Below are positions 27,114 to 37,305 of a stretch of DNA of 64,000 bases, one piece after another (within the stretch, counting starts at the first letter, position 1; every line of letters begins with the position of its first letter). A program made the position numbers and the translations under genes. This DNA comes from Lentisphaerota bacterium. GTDB taxonomy: Bacteria; Verrucomicrobiota; Lentisphaeria; Victivallales; Victivallaceae. Where the stretch lies: assembly GCA_017134815.1 (NCBI GenBank), contig CP071032.1:1-64000 (forward strand), read 5' to 3'. The notes beneath the pieces were generated by a model. The model was not told the DNA's origin. It saw only the letters and a list, made by a program, of their open reading frames with translations, and made no database searches.

Positions 27114-27662
27114 TTAAATTAAATTGACCCGGTGCAGCAAACGTGGTTCCTGCATTGGTCCTTCTAAAGAACAGACTGACATGGTATTCAGCATGAATTC
27201 TTCAGCCGGCGGCTGTATTCTTCTGATGATGTCTTCTTCCGGAAATTCGGTGGTTGCAGCCAGCCTCAGGGTACAATGCGGTTTGTATGGATGCGGATTA
27301 CGGTTGAAAAGGATTGCCGAGTCGATCAACTGATTGTGCAGGTCAATAAAAGGCTCAGGATTGATAACAGTGTAGTAAAAAATTCCGGTTTCAGGAAATT
27401 TTTCAACGTTTCCGAATTCAGCTTTGAAAGGTTTGTTCAGACCTGCAATCCGATCAATTTCCCTGAACACAAATTCCGGATCCTGATTTGGAGCTATAGT
27501 TCCAAGTCCATTGCTGCCGGCCAGAGATATTTCAATAGACAGGTGTGAACGGTCGATATCAAAAAAACGCCGCATCTGCCTGATTTCATCAGCTACAGGA
27601 GAGGGTACATTGAGTACAATGTATGTCGGCGCCGCAAAGAGGTCTTTTGATGAATGGTTCAT
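27114..27662 (-). CDS. 2H phosphoesterase / 2'-5' RNA ligase-like protein
   Basis: 182 residues. The two H-x-[ST] motifs that define the fold are HLSIEI (about residue 39) and HCTLRL, near residue 130, with alternating strands between. 2H enzymes ligate or hydrolyse cyclic or 2'-5' phosphodiester bonds, cytoplasmic; the physiological substrate is usually unknown. Neighbours give no clue. Confidence 0.75.
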   Translation of the reverse strand: MNHSSKDLFAAPTYIVLNVPSPVADEIRQMRRFFDIDRSHLSIEISLAGSNGLGTIAPNQDPEFVFREIDRIAGLNKPFKAEFGNVEKFPETGIFYYTVINPEPFIDLHNQLIDSAILFNRNPHPYKPHCTLRLAATTEFPEEDIIRRIQPPAEEFMLNTMSVCSLEGPMQEPRLLHRVNLI

Positions 27663-27984
27663 TCGGGCTTGATATAACTCCTTTTATTTCTTAACTTGAA
27701 TAACCTAATATGTGCTTTGAACATATCAAATTTTTTTTCGAAAAATTACCTGTTTAGCAGGGAGATTATCTTTAAATGGGGTAAAAGCAACAGTGTAATC
27801 AGGTAATATTGTATTAGATATTCTTACGTGGCTGCAGTCTGTCAGGGTAAGAATCCTGACAGTATAAAGCTGTTGAATACACGGTTTTGACTGCGCTGGT
27901 ATAAGATAACCTGAAAATCACTACCGAAATGCCGTTTTAAGTGCTATTTCGATAGTGATGGTAAAAAGTCAGTTTAACAGGTTA
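27663..27984. other. Intergenic region with the 3' hairpin of the exported-family gene
   Basis: No open frame. The segment 27916-27984 carries a hairpin, homologous to that at 50232-50275, that follows the minus-strand family gene. The rest (27663-27900) is AT-rich and would hold the promoter of the 2H phosphoesterase gene. Confidence 0.5.
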
Positions 27985-28377
27985 TCAATTCAGATGATCA
28001 TCAATTCGCTCTCTAACTTGAGCCTGTGAGTTTCCAGCAAAAGATGCGCTGTAACCTCCATTCATAATCCTGTTTATATCAAAAGCGCCTTCATTTTGCA
28101 GTATGCCATAGAAACCTCCCATGTATTCAATTATGTTAAAGGCATGGTAATTTTCAAAGTCCAGTTTCGGAGTTACATAATCAGTAATTCTTGCCTGGAC
28201 CGCTTCCAGTGAATTCCCATCAAAAGATACATTGTAATCTCCATTTTCAATTTTGCTCATATAAAAAGCACCCTGATCTTGCTGTATACCGTAGAATTTT
28301 CCCCTGTATTCAACTACGTTAAAGCCATGGTAGTTCTCATGGGCCAGCTTTGGTGGCTCTTCCGTTGGGCTGAAGGG
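27916..28377 (-). repeat. Inverted repeat copy A (C-terminal cassette plus hairpin)
   Basis: Reverse complement of 49815-50276 with 5 differences over 462 bases; within the first 409 (28377 down to 27969) there is a single silent difference. It covers the repeat-bearing C-terminal module of the family protein, its stop codon and the downstream hairpin. The upstream core of the two genes is clearly diverged, so the identity is local. Confidence 0.95.
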
Positions 28378-29364
28378 ATCCTGATGCGCATTAAATGGTC
28401 TGCTTACATGGACAATATTTTCTACCCAGTCACGCAGCACCCCTTTGCTGAATTCATCAAGATTGAGGTCTTCTCCAACTTGTTTAACTGCAGTTAGCAT
28501 TACATTAAAATCATCATTTTCATAAACAGCTCTTCTTACAGCATCAGAACTCCGGGGTGTGTTACACAGTAAGTGATATGTTACATAAATGTTTTCACCA
28601 TTGTCACCTATTTTCGCTACTGTCCAAAAGCTGGAAATTTCAGCGATCGGGACAAATCTTGCGTTATCCGGTGAAATATGGGGATGTGGGTTATCATCAA
28701 CTCTGTGGCAACTGACGTGAACATTTGAAATTCTCTCCATCGGGAAGGTTTCGGCGGAGGCGGCCAGGATGCCTTTAGGAACAAACATACCCATGGGAAG
28801 GTCTCTTGAAAAAGTGACTATATCTGGATGCTCATTTACATGAGAGTTATACCATGCCAGCAGGCCGTGGTAACCAATGTTAAATTCTTTGCCAACTAAA
28901 GTCTCAGTATCAGGATGAGTCCCCTTTCCGGTAATTACAGCAGTAACAAAGCATCTTAGATCAGCGATTGCTATAACTTCACCAATGTTTTGAAACTGAT
29001 TGATGTTTGGAATTATGCCCTGACGTAAGTTGCGTGGGGCTATTTCAAGCATGTCGGAAGAAGCAGTAATGACCAGAATCTTGTTTCTGAATTTATATTC
29101 CTCACCATACTTGGCTATAAAAGGCACTTCTGGCATGAATGAGTAGCGGTAATTTAGAAACGGATCATCATGGTACCAAAAACCTTGGCGAGCCGAAACA
29201 CTCCATGTTGGAGAAAGACTCCATTGGGTAAAACAACGAGTATAGTCATCATAATCTTCAGAACTTCTGTCCCAGAAGTCTCTGCCAACTAAAACCTGAC
29301 CGGAAACTTGAGTCGCGATCAGGCTTACTAAAAAAATAAATACTGCCAGTAAATTTTTATTCAT
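27985..29364 (-). CDS. Exported family protein A with two C-terminal repeats (unrecognised family)
   Basis: 459 residues with a signal peptide ending near QVSGQ. It shares with three other products here a core including RNLRQGIIP, AVITGKGTH, GKEFNIGYHG, MGMFVPKGILAAS, FPMER and FVPIAEISSFWTV, closing with FSKGVLRDWVENIVHVSRPF. I do not recognise the family. The C-terminus holds two tandem repeats of about 55 residues with NYHGFNVVEY, FYGIQ, GAF and a GNS(L/Q) turn. Repeats of this general kind are known as add-ons to other bacterial proteins (recalled), but no function is claimed. AAGGAGAG lies seven bases before the ATG. Periplasmic or surface location is likely. Confidence 0.7.
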   Translation of the reverse strand: MNKNLLAVFIFLVSLIATQVSGQVLVGRDFWDRSSEDYDDYTRCFTQWSLSPTWSVSARQGFWYHDDPFLNYRYSFMPEVPFIAKYGEEYKFRNKILVITASSDMLEIAPRNLRQGIIPNINQFQNIGEVIAIADLRCFVTAVITGKGTHPDTETLVGKEFNIGYHGLLAWYNSHVNEHPDIVTFSRDLPMGMFVPKGILAASAETFPMERISNVHVSCHRVDDNPHPHISPDNARFVPIAEISSFWTVAKIGDNGENIYVTYHLLCNTPRSSDAVRRAVYENDDFNVMLTAVKQVGEDLNLDEFSKGVLRDWVENIVHVSRPFNAHQDPFSPTEEPPKLAHENYHGFNVVEYRGKFYGIQQDQGAFYMSKIENGDYNVSFDGNSLEAVQARITDYVTPKLDFENYHAFNIIEYMGGFYGILQNEGAFDINRIMNGGYSASFAGNSQAQVRERIDDHLN

Positions 29365-29960
29365 TATAATCTCTCCTTAATTTCTGTAAAAATTTAAACA
29401 GCAAAATGAAAATAATTACTATTGTTATAATTTCAAATAATGTAATATGATATATCAGCTGAATTCTGATACTGACCTTACAGCATTTCTTACAAGCAGT
29501 TCAAATCTTATTTTATTTAAGTTTCATATACAGAAAAGCATTTCTCTCAGCAGCACCTGGGGTAAGAGAGGTACCATAAAGACGTTAAAGAGAGCTTAGT
29601 CAAAACTGCTGGGACAGATTTAATGTTCAGCTGGTCATTTTGTAAATAATTCAATTTTATAAGCTTGATAATCTTTTTATATACATAATATCGAGGTTCA
29701 TCCTGTTTTTATATGGTTTAAAATCTGATTTTAGCAGGTTGTTGCAGTAGAAGTGTTTGCGACAAAAGAATTTGAAAGTTAAGCGGTATGTTGCGCAACC
29801 TGCCGAGATTGTGGACAGACTGGCGGCATTTTCAGCAGGTAACTGATATTTCTAACAGCAGCAAGAAAGATAAATCTATAAGTATGTAAGCTTTATTATT
29901 ATAAATGTTATGATATAGTATAATTTAATACTGAATAATAAAGGATTATGCGCAATTCAA
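29365..29960. other. Divergent intergenic region upstream of uvrA
   Basis: About 600 bases with no credible gene. It is AT-rich and probably holds the promoter of family gene A (minus) and of uvrA (plus, TATAAT at 29919-29924 without a clear -35 box). An 8-base inverted repeat GCAGGTTG/CAACCTGC lies at 29734-29741 and 29796-29803. No LexA-like site was recognised. Confidence 0.45.
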
Positions 29961-32810
29961 ATGCTGCAGAATATTTATATAAAAGGAGCCGCTCAACACA
30001 ATCTGAAGGCGATTGACGTTGAGATACCACGGAATAAGTTGACTGTAATTACTGGTTTGTCAGGTTCGGGCAAATCGTCGCTGGCTTTTGATACGCTGTA
30101 TGCTGAAGGTCAGCGCCGTTATGTCGAAAGTCTCTCTGCTTATGCCAGGCAGTTTCTGGATCGCTTGCAGAAGCCTAAGGTTGACCACATAGAGGGGCTT
30201 TCACCGGCTATTGCCATAGAACAGCGCACTGCTGGTTCAAATCCACGTTCAACTGTTGCGACAGTTACTGAAATTTATGATTATCTTAGACTACTCTATG
30301 CTCATACCGGTATTCCGCACTGTCCGGAATGCGGCAAGGAACTGAAATCACAGTCGGCCCAGAGTATTACAGCCCGGATTATGGAATACCCGGCAGACCG
30401 TAAACTTATGCTGCTGGCTCCTTTTGTCAGCGGGCGTAAGGGAGAACACCGGGAAATACTGGAAAAAATCAGCAGTGAAGGTTTTGTCAGGGCACGCATT
30501 GACGGTGAGTTTGTCCTGCTTGATGAAAAAATACCAAAACTTGAGAAAAATATCAGGCACAGCATTGAAGCCGTGGTGGACCGCCTGGTAACCGGCAGCT
30601 TAGATGCTTCCCGGCTTAATGACTCCGTTGAGGTGGCCTTGAAGCATGGCGATGGCATTTTGACTGTCCTGATTGAAAACGATGTTCCAGATGGGCCGAA
30701 GTGGATTGAAGAGCAGATCAGTGAGCACCTTGCCTGTCTGGATTGTAGTGTCTCCTTTGGGCAGCTGCAGCCTCGTAACTTTTCTTTTAACAGTCCATAC
30801 GGGGCATGTCCGGAGTGTTCTGGCCTTGGAGTGCTGATGGTTATGAACCCGGAACTGGTGGTCCCGGACACTTCGCTTTCAATCAAGAAAGGGGCTATTC
30901 CGGGCTGGCGGCGCGGCCCGAGACGACTGATTATCTATTATAATATGTTGCTGAGAAAGCTGTCTGAACACTTCAATTATCCTGAAATGCTGACCACGCC
31001 GTTCAAGGACCTACCGGATAAAATCCGACGTGCCTTGTTGTTTGGAACAGAAGAAAATCTGGAATTTGATTATGTAATCAGAGGTCGCCGTTTCCATTGG
31101 AGCAAGCCGTTTGAAGGAATTCTGGCCAATATGCAGCGCCGGATGGAAGAAACTGAGAGCGACTCGGTTCGTGACCGCTTACGGAAATACTTGAGCCCGC
31201 ACGTCTGTCCGAAATGTAATGGGGCTCGCCTGAATCCGGTAAGCCTGGCAGTGACTGTCGGCGGAGCAGCAATAAATGAAGTTAACGCGTTATCAGTAGA
31301 AAAAAGCCTGAGTTTTTTTCAGAAGCTTGAGCTTTCCAGGGAAGGACAGGTAATTGCTGGTGAGGTATTGCGGGAGATCTGTTCGCGGCTGGGTTTTTTG
31401 AATGATGTCGGCCTGTCTTATCTGACACTGGACCGCCAGAGCGGTACTCTATCCGGCGGTGAGGCACAGCGCATCCGGCTGGCTACTCAGCTGGGCTGCG
31501 GACTGGTTGGGGTGCTGTATATACTGGATGAGCCCAGTATCGGCTTGCATCAGCGCGACAATGACCGCCTGCTTGATACCCTGGAAAGACTGCGGGACAT
31601 CGGCAATACAGTAGTGGTTGTTGAGCATGACCTGGATACTATTATGCGGGCTGATTATGTACTTGACCTTGGCCCGGGGGCAGGACGGCACGGCGGTGAA
31701 GTTGTTGCCCACGGTACTCCGGCCCAGGTGAAACGAAGTAAGAAGTCCCTTACCGGAAATTATATTTCCGGCAAGAAGGAAGTTCCGGTCCCGGAAGCCA
31801 GGTCCAGAGGGACCGGCAACAAACTTACAATAAAAGGGGCACGGCATAATAATCTTAAAAATGTTGATATTGATATTCCGCTTGGTACCTTCTGCTGCGT
31901 GACCGGGGTTTCCGGTTCCGGCAAGAGTTCACTTATCAACGAGATTTTGACCAGAGGGTTGCATAAGCATCTGAAGATTGGCGATGAACAGCCCGGGGAG
32001 CATGATGCGATAAAGGGCCTTAAACACATTGATAAAGCAATTGTTATCGATCAGAGTCCTATTGGGCGGACCCCGCGTTCCAATCCGGCTACCTATACCG
32101 ATGCCTTTGCTCATATCCGCAAGTTATTTGCTGAACTGCCGGAATCAAAGGTGAGGGGCTATAAGCCGGGGCGTTTCAGCTTCAATGTTAAAGGGGGACG
32201 CTGCGAAGACTGCCGCGGTGACGGCATAAAGAAAATTGAAATGCAGTTTTTGTCTGATGTATATGTTGAGTGCGCAACTTGCGGCGGCAAGCGGTTCAAT
32301 GCCGAAACGCTTAATATTCGTTTCAAGAAGATGAATATTGCGGATGTTCTGGATATGACGGTTAACCAGGCAGCCGAATTCTTTGAAAAAGTACCGCCGC
32401 TGTACCGAAAGCTTAAGACACTGCAGGATGTTGGTCTTGGCTATGTCCATCTTGGGCAGCCGGCAACAACCCTGTCTGGTGGCGAGGCCCAAAGGGTGAA
32501 ACTGGCCTCCGAGCTGTCCAGAATTCCACGCGGCCATACTATATACATCCTTGATGAGCCGACTACAGGATTGCATATCGCCGATATTGAGAAACTGCTG
32601 GAAGTGTTATTGAAGCTTCGTGACATGGGTAATACCGTATTGGTTATAGAGCATAATCTCGATGTAATAAAAACTGCAGATCATGTAATTGACCTTGGCC
32701 CTGAAGGAGGAGATGCGGGTGGCCGGATAATCGCCAGCGGTACGCCGGAGGAGGTTGCCGCCAGTGAAGAGTCTTACACAGGGGAATACTTGCGACATTA
32801 TTTAAAATAA
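29961..32810 (+). CDS. uvrA: Excinuclease ABC subunit A
   Basis: 949 residues, the usual length. UvrA finds bulky DNA lesions and loads UvrB in nucleotide excision repair. Two ABC ATPase units: GLSGSGKSS at about 32 and GVSGSGKSS at about 650, with signatures [15 protein letters not shown] and [15 protein letters not shown] and Walker B ILDEPS and [10 protein letters not shown]. Zinc-binding CPECG/CLDC-type pairs and the C-terminal CEDCRGDG...CATCGG module are all present. The AEC transporter gene follows by 32 bases and may be co-transcribed. Confidence 0.97.
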   Translation: MLQNIYIKGAAQHNLKAIDVEIPRNKLTVITGLSGSGKSSLAFDTLYAEGQRRYVESLSAYARQFLDRLQKPKVDHIEGLSPAIAIEQRTAGSNPRSTVATVTEIYDYLRLLYAHTGIPHCPECGKELKSQSAQSITARIMEYPADRKLMLLAPFVSGRKGEHREILEKISSEGFVRARIDGEFVLLDEKIPKLEKNIRHSIEAVVDRLVTGSLDASRLNDSVEVALKHGDGILTVLIENDVPDGPKWIEEQISEHLACLDCSVSFGQLQPRNFSFNSPYGACPECSGLGVLMVMNPELVVPDTSLSIKKGAIPGWRRGPRRLIIYYNMLLRKLSEHFNYPEMLTTPFKDLPDKIRRALLFGTEENLEFDYVIRGRRFHWSKPFEGILANMQRRMEETESDSVRDRLRKYLSPHVCPKCNGARLNPVSLAVTVGGAAINEVNALSVEKSLSFFQKLELSREGQVIAGEVLREICSRLGFLNDVGLSYLTLDRQSGTLSGGEAQRIRLATQLGCGLVGVLYILDEPSIGLHQRDNDRLLDTLERLRDIGNTVVVVEHDLDTIMRADYVLDLGPGAGRHGGEVVAHGTPAQVKRSKKSLTGNYISGKKEVPVPEARSRGTGNKLTIKGARHNNLKNVDIDIPLGTFCCVTGVSGSGKSSLINEILTRGLHKHLKIGDEQPGEHDAIKGLKHIDKAIVIDQSPIGRTPRSNPATYTDAFAHIRKLFAELPESKVRGYKPGRFSFNVKGGRCEDCRGDGIKKIEMQFLSDVYVECATCGGKRFNAETLNIRFKKMNIADVLDMTVNQAAEFFEKVPPLYRKLKTLQDVGLGYVHLGQPATTLSGGEAQRVKLASELSRIPRGHTIYILDEPTTGLHIADIEKLLEVLLKLRDMGNTVLVIEHNLDVIKTADHVIDLGPEGGDAGGRIIASGTPEEVAASEESYTGEYLRHYLK

Positions 32811-32842
32811 TGTTCGTTTTTTGATAAATAGAAGGAAACGTA

Positions 32843-33763
32843 ATGCTTGAAAGAATTATTTTTGCGATTGTGGAGATGTTCTGCATGTTCGCCGTGGGGG
32901 CGTATGCGGTCAGGTTGAAGATAATTGAAGAGATCGATCTTAATAAATTGAGCCGCCTGGTTATTGATGTAATGTTTCCATTGATGGCCTTTCACTCCAT
33001 AACCAGACACTTTGATACCTCAAATATCAACGAGTTATGGCTGCTGCCCGCTTTGGGATTCGGTATGATGTTTTTCGGTGGGCTTCTCGGCTATGGGCTG
33101 CGTTACGGTATGCTTAACCGCGGGGAAGGCAGGATGGAAACTTTTCATCATTACTGCGCAATAAATAATTACGTATTTCTACCGCTGCTGGTTCTGGGCA
33201 ATGTCTATGGACATAAGTACATGTCACTGCTGTTTATAATGAACATAGGTTCAACTGTCGGCATCTGGACTGTCGGGGTAGGGCTGCTTGGCGGCGGCAG
33301 TATCAAGGGCGTTTTGAAGAATATTTTCACGGTCAACCTGTTTGCGGTTATAATTGCCCTGATAGTGGCTTTTTCCGGCTTGCCGATACCGGGGTTTCTG
33401 GATAATGTCTTCAGAAAGATCGGCGGGGCGGCAGTGCCTTTTATGCTGATTATTATCGGGGCGGCAATTTACAGTAACGGCAGGTTCCTGTTTACCAGCT
33501 TATGGGATATTGTTTACTTGACAGCGGTAAGGTTGATAATCATTCCTCTTATTATAATAGGTATATTGAGACTGCTGCCTATACCGGAAGAGGTTTACCG
33601 GGTTGCTGTTGTGGTGGCAATTATGCCGGTTTCAGCTTCATCAGCTATTATTACCCGGCGTTTCGGCGGAAACCCGGATTTTGCCGGACAGGCGATAATT
33701 GTGACGACAACAGTATCAATGGTTACTATTCCACTGATGTTTTCGTTGTTCGTCTTAGGCTAG
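32843..33763 (+). CDS. AEC-family (auxin efflux carrier-like) permease
   Basis: 306 residues with about ten hydrophobic helices, inner membrane. KIIEEIDLNKLSRLVIDVMF near the start and the final VVAIMPVSASSAIITRRFGG stretch fit the auxin-efflux-carrier family of bacterial permeases, which move small organic acids such as malate. GAAGGAAA lies six bases before the ATG. Its stop codon directly abuts the recX stop on the other strand. Substrate unknown. Confidence 0.85.
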   Translation: MLERIIFAIVEMFCMFAVGAYAVRLKIIEEIDLNKLSRLVIDVMFPLMAFHSITRHFDTSNINELWLLPALGFGMMFFGGLLGYGLRYGMLNRGEGRMETFHHYCAINNYVFLPLLVLGNVYGHKYMSLLFIMNIGSTVGIWTVGVGLLGGGSIKGVLKNIFTVNLFAVIIALIVAFSGLPIPGFLDNVFRKIGGAAVPFMLIIIGAAIYSNGRFLFTSLWDIVYLTAVRLIIIPLIIIGILRLLPIPEEVYRVAVVVAIMPVSASSAIITRRFGGNPDFAGQAIIVTTTVSMVTIPLMFSLFVLG

Positions 33764-34243
33764 TTACTCAAAGTAGTCGGAGTTATTCTGGAGCTCAGGT
33801 GCAGAAGTCATCAGTTTTTTAATTATGTCTCCTGAAAAGCCGCGATATGCCAGAAAGCGGTAAATTTTTTCCCGTTTTTTCCGGATATCTTTTTCGCGGG
33901 AAATGGTTTTTAGTTTAAATTCCATGGCCCTTCTGGCATTTTCCTCCTCTGATTTATCCGCATCGCTCATGGCCTTGGCAATATTATCCTGGCTGATACC
34001 CTTGCGGCGCAGATTTGCCCGGATCTTATATTTACCGCAGCCCCGCCAGCCGAGTTCGGCCGCGTAGTCGCGGGCGAAAAGCTCATCGTCGATGAAGTTA
34101 AGCCGTATGCATTCAGCAATAACTTCATCGACCAGCTGTCTGCTGACATCTTTTTTCAGCAGTTTGTTGCGCAGTTCAATGGCGCTGTGCGCTCTTATAC
34201 CAAGCAGCTTCAGCGCCTTATCCATTAACTTCTGTTTATCCAT
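33764..34243 (-). CDS. recX: Regulatory protein RecX
   Basis: 159 residues of the RecX family, which modulates RecA filaments. The tandem three-helix repeats are visible: KALKLLGIRAHSAIELRNKL, then FIDDELFARDYAAELGWRGCG and KIRANLRRKGIS. recA is not in the window. It is convergent with the AEC gene with no spacer, so transcripts must overlap. Confidence 0.88.
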   Translation of the reverse strand: MDKQKLMDKALKLLGIRAHSAIELRNKLLKKDVSRQLVDEVIAECIRLNFIDDELFARDYAAELGWRGCGKYKIRANLRRKGISQDNIAKAMSDADKSEEENARRAMEFKLKTISREKDIRKKREKIYRFLAYRGFSGDIIKKLMTSAPELQNNSDYFE

Positions 34244-34267
34244 TTATATACATGGTACGTTTTTGCG

Positions 34268-35983
34268 TTATTTCTTTTTGACTAAATATAACGCATAATG
34301 ATGGTTTGGTACAGTTTTCTCAAGTACTTCTACTTTGCCTTTAAAAGCTTCCGGCATGGAGTCAAAATCTTCAGGCGGCATAAGTATGAATTCATGTTTG
34401 ACCTGTTGTGTTTTATTGTCAAAAAGATCATCCTGGCTGCCGGTTCTGGTATAGTCGCGCCGCATGAAAAATACAGCCTCAGTAATCCATTCATTATGAT
34501 AGCAAACCTTGCTGCTTACTGGAACATGGGACTGAGAGCGCTTGCAAAAATGCTTTACAGTCTTCAGCGTGTTCTGAGATGGGTCTATCCAGATGTAGAA
34601 GACACAGAATATCAGCAGCATGACCAGCAGAAAAGCATTAACTGCGGCCTGAGGACGCCCTTTTTCAAGTAAACGTCCAATCCAGAACAGGTACCCTAAA
34701 GCCAGAGCCAGGGCCGCACAGCTCAAAATAAACATGTTATTGATAAAGTCACTGACTTGCATCATGCCCATTCCGTCACGCTTACTGATGTGGTCAATCT
34801 TATCCTGGACGGCCATGCTTCCAAGCTGATGCAGCAGGCCGCTTTTAACCACTATAGCGGCAACTAACCCAGCTATTGCAATTCCAACCCAGAAAAAAAT
34901 CCACTTTTTGCTAAGAATCGGTTTCTGTTCAATGATCCATGCCAGATAGCGTCCAATCAAAATAGCCATCGGGGCAAAAAGCGGTAACAGGTAGTCGCCG
35001 CGTTTGATTGCGGCACTTGAAAAAAAGACAAATACCACAAGAAACCATATTAACAGATAATAAGTGGCTGGCCGCAGCTTAACCAGTTTTTTACGAAAAT
35101 TAAAGAGGCCGAAAGGCAGCAGAATTGACCAAGGCAGTGCCATGGCAAAAAGTTTAGGCAGATAGTAGAAGAGTGTTTTTCTTCTTCCACCACAATAAGT
35201 CATATTTATACCGGTAAAGCGGCTGATATTCTGGTTCATAAAGAAGTCTTGCGCGAATTCACCATGTGTTCTGGCAATTTCATAGGCATACCAGGGACCA
35301 TTGACCGCCAGCCCGATAAAGAAACCGCTGACAGGTTTAAGTTCCCAGAAAATTTTGAAATTCCGTTCTTTTATTGCAAGCGCTACAACGGTCAGGGCCA
35401 CTAAGGCGACACTGACCGGGCCTTTGACCAGAACACTCAGGGCCAGCACCAGGTAAAACAGGTACAACCAGCGATTTGCTTTCTTTTTTTCAAAATACCC
35501 GATATACAGCAGAAGCATTGAAGCCGTATAAAACGCGCATAAAACTATGTCTATTCTGGCAAGCCTGGAAAGGTTGACAAAACCTATCATTGAAGCCAGC
35601 ACAAAGCCGGCCAGCAGACCAGTCCGCTGGTTGTAAATTCTGGCGCCCAGCCATGCGGTCATAATAACCGTTGCCAATGCGGCAATTATTGAGGGCAGCC
35701 TTACACTGAACTCATTGACTCCGAACACCGCTCCGCTCAGTGCGTAAAACCAGTAGCACATAATTGGTTTTTCAGTTTCATGCGCTTCTTTGATGTGGAT
35801 ATGCAGCCAGTTGCCGCTTTCCAGCATATTCTGTGCGATAACTGCAGCACGCCCCTCCTGAGCAGAATAAATTCCATCGCTCCAGATGTTGATAGAAAAA
35901 ATAATACATGCAAACAAAATCAGCAGCAACCACTTAAAACCCGGGCGCTTAAGCAGGCTGGCAGAATGCTCCTCTTTACTCAT
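34268..35983 (-). CDS. ArnT/PMT-like glycosyltransferase
   Basis: About 571 residues from the ATG at 35983, which has GGAGGG four bases upstream; the ATG 12 bases earlier has none. The N-terminal region carries YSAQEGRAAVIAQNMLESG and ETEKPIMCYWFY, like the catalytic loop of the ArnT and PMT families of polyprenyl-phosphate-sugar glycosyltransferases. About a dozen membrane helices follow. It probably transfers a lipid-linked sugar to an envelope acceptor such as lipid A or a protein on the periplasmic face. It ends 24 bases before recX, so the two are neighbours on the minus strand. Confidence 0.82.
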   Translation of the reverse strand: MSKEEHSASLLKRPGFKWLLLILFACIIFSINIWSDGIYSAQEGRAAVIAQNMLESGNWLHIHIKEAHETEKPIMCYWFYALSGAVFGVNEFSVRLPSIIAALATVIMTAWLGARIYNQRTGLLAGFVLASMIGFVNLSRLARIDIVLCAFYTASMLLLYIGYFEKKKANRWLYLFYLVLALSVLVKGPVSVALVALTVVALAIKERNFKIFWELKPVSGFFIGLAVNGPWYAYEIARTHGEFAQDFFMNQNISRFTGINMTYCGGRRKTLFYYLPKLFAMALPWSILLPFGLFNFRKKLVKLRPATYYLLIWFLVVFVFFSSAAIKRGDYLLPLFAPMAILIGRYLAWIIEQKPILSKKWIFFWVGIAIAGLVAAIVVKSGLLHQLGSMAVQDKIDHISKRDGMGMMQVSDFINNMFILSCAALALALGYLFWIGRLLEKGRPQAAVNAFLLVMLLIFCVFYIWIDPSQNTLKTVKHFCKRSQSHVPVSSKVCYHNEWITEAVFFMRRDYTRTGSQDDLFDNKTQQVKHEFILMPPEDFDSMPEAFKGKVEVLEKTVPNHHYALYLVKKK

Positions 35984-36294
35984 CAAACCCTCCATTAAGA
36001 ATAACTTCTAATACTTCTGAAAGAACACTGCCGGCAATGACAAACTGCCGGCAAATTTCGTAAAACATATTATAATTAAATAATCGCTTAAAAGATACAA
36101 TCAAAAACAAAAAAAGCAAAAAATTAGAATAAACATGCTGTTATCTAGTAGTATTTTTGAATTATATTCTAAATTTTGTGATATTTTTTGTAAAAAGTTT
36201 GAGATTTCAGAATTATGACTTATCTTATAATCTTAGCCAGTGCCAGTTTTGGTGACTAAAATTTATAAGTGATTAATGAGTTGAAATTATACCT
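35984..36294. other. Divergent intergenic region
   Basis: AT-rich promoter region between the ArnT-like gene (minus) and the acetyltransferase gene (plus). A hairpin of TGCCGGCA with itself (36029-36036 and 36046-36053) lies in the leader of the minus gene. No gene is seen. Confidence 0.5.
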
Positions 36295-36819
36295 ATGAGT
36301 GAAATTTATAACAAGCCTTCATTAGACGGGATAGCCGTTCGACATTTTTCACCGGAAGATGCGATAATGCTGGCAGCGATAGCCAAGCGGGCTTTTGATA
36401 CGGATTGCTTAAGCGAAGAACCTGATGCAGACACGGTTCCAGAGGGCTATTCTGATCCTGACTGGTATCGTGATTTGAATACCGACAAAGAGCAGTGCAT
36501 GGTTATTCTGAAGGACGACAAGATTGTCGGCGGAGTAGTAGTGTCGGAGGAAAAGCAGGAGAACTGGCTCGAGAGAATTTTTATTGACCCTGAGTTTCAG
36601 CAGATGGGAATAGGGTCTTATGCCATAGATAAAGTAGAAAACGATTTTTACCCTGAATCCAAGGTCTGGAAAATTGATTCCCCGGTGAATAACCGCGGGC
36701 CTCATGAATTTTACATGAAAAACGGGTTTATTAAAGAAGGCCTTCTGGATGATAACTGGTTGTTATTTGTCAAGTTTAAAGCATTAAACAATAACTTAAA
36801 AGGTGATAAGTCTGTATGA
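36295..36819 (+). CDS. GNAT-family N-acetyltransferase
   Basis: 174 residues. The acetyl-CoA-binding region is WLERIFIDPEFQQMGIGSYA, with the Q/RxxGxG/A-type loop, and GPHEFYMKNGFIKEG matches the C-terminal strand of GNAT enzymes. The acceptor is unknown. Its last bases overlap the start of the phosphatase gene (ATGA), so the two are translationally coupled. Confidence 0.85.
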   Translation: MSEIYNKPSLDGIAVRHFSPEDAIMLAAIAKRAFDTDCLSEEPDADTVPEGYSDPDWYRDLNTDKEQCMVILKDDKIVGGVVVSEEKQENWLERIFIDPEFQQMGIGSYAIDKVENDFYPESKVWKIDSPVNNRGPHEFYMKNGFIKEGLLDDNWLLFVKFKALNNNLKGDKSV

Positions 36820-37262
36820 AAGTGCTTTTTGTCTGCACCGGCAATACATGTCGAAGCCCCATGGCAGAAAAATACTTTTCAAAATTATGCGCTGATGCCG
36901 GCCGGGCTGATATCGAGGTTATTTCAGCCGGCACCTATGCTGGTCCTGGAGATGCAGCTTCCGGCAATGCCGTAAAAGTTATGGCTGATTACGGAATCGA
37001 GATGGAAGGTTTCAGCAGCAGTCCCTTGAGCAGGAAACTGATTTCTGAAGCTGATATTATTGTGGTGATGTCATCTGGACACCGAGAACGGATTGCCGCC
37101 TTCTGTCCAGGGTGCGTTGATAAAGTGCGGCTTTTGATGGACTTCAAGCATGGCGGGGATGTGCCTGACCCGTTCGGAGGGGATTATGAGGACTACAGGC
37201 AATGCTTTGAAGATATGAAAGATGCTCTGGAAAATCTTTTTCTGGATCTAATTAATATATAG
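36816..37262 (+). CDS. YwlE-type low-molecular-weight phosphatase (predicted protein-arginine phosphatase)
   Basis: 148 residues. The P-loop is CTGNTCRS with cysteine 7 and arginine 13. Threonine 11 matches YwlE, where this residue (instead of isoleucine in tyrosine phosphatases) gives specificity for phosphoarginine; this is known from YwlE work. The general-acid aspartate is in VPDPFGGDYEDY. It precedes the rpiB-glyA fusion. In Firmicutes the order ywlE, rpiB, then glyA nearby is well known, so the gene order supports the YwlE identity. Specificity itself is inference. Confidence 0.82.
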   Translation: MKVLFVCTGNTCRSPMAEKYFSKLCADAGRADIEVISAGTYAGPGDAASGNAVKVMADYGIEMEGFSSSPLSRKLISEADIIVVMSSGHRERIAAFCPGCVDKVRLLMDFKHGGDVPDPFGGDYEDYRQCFEDMKDALENLFLDLINI

Positions 37263-37305
37263 AAAATAACAGCTAACTTTCAAGAATCACATGAGGTGTC
37301 CGAAA

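Noticed and set aside
29734-29803. 8-base inverted repeat upstream of uvrA as a LexA operator
   Set aside because: The half-sites are 54 bases apart and do not match any LexA box I know.
30302-30886. 194-codon frame antisense to uvrA
   Set aside because: Overlaps conserved UvrA coding sequence and has no independent coding evidence.
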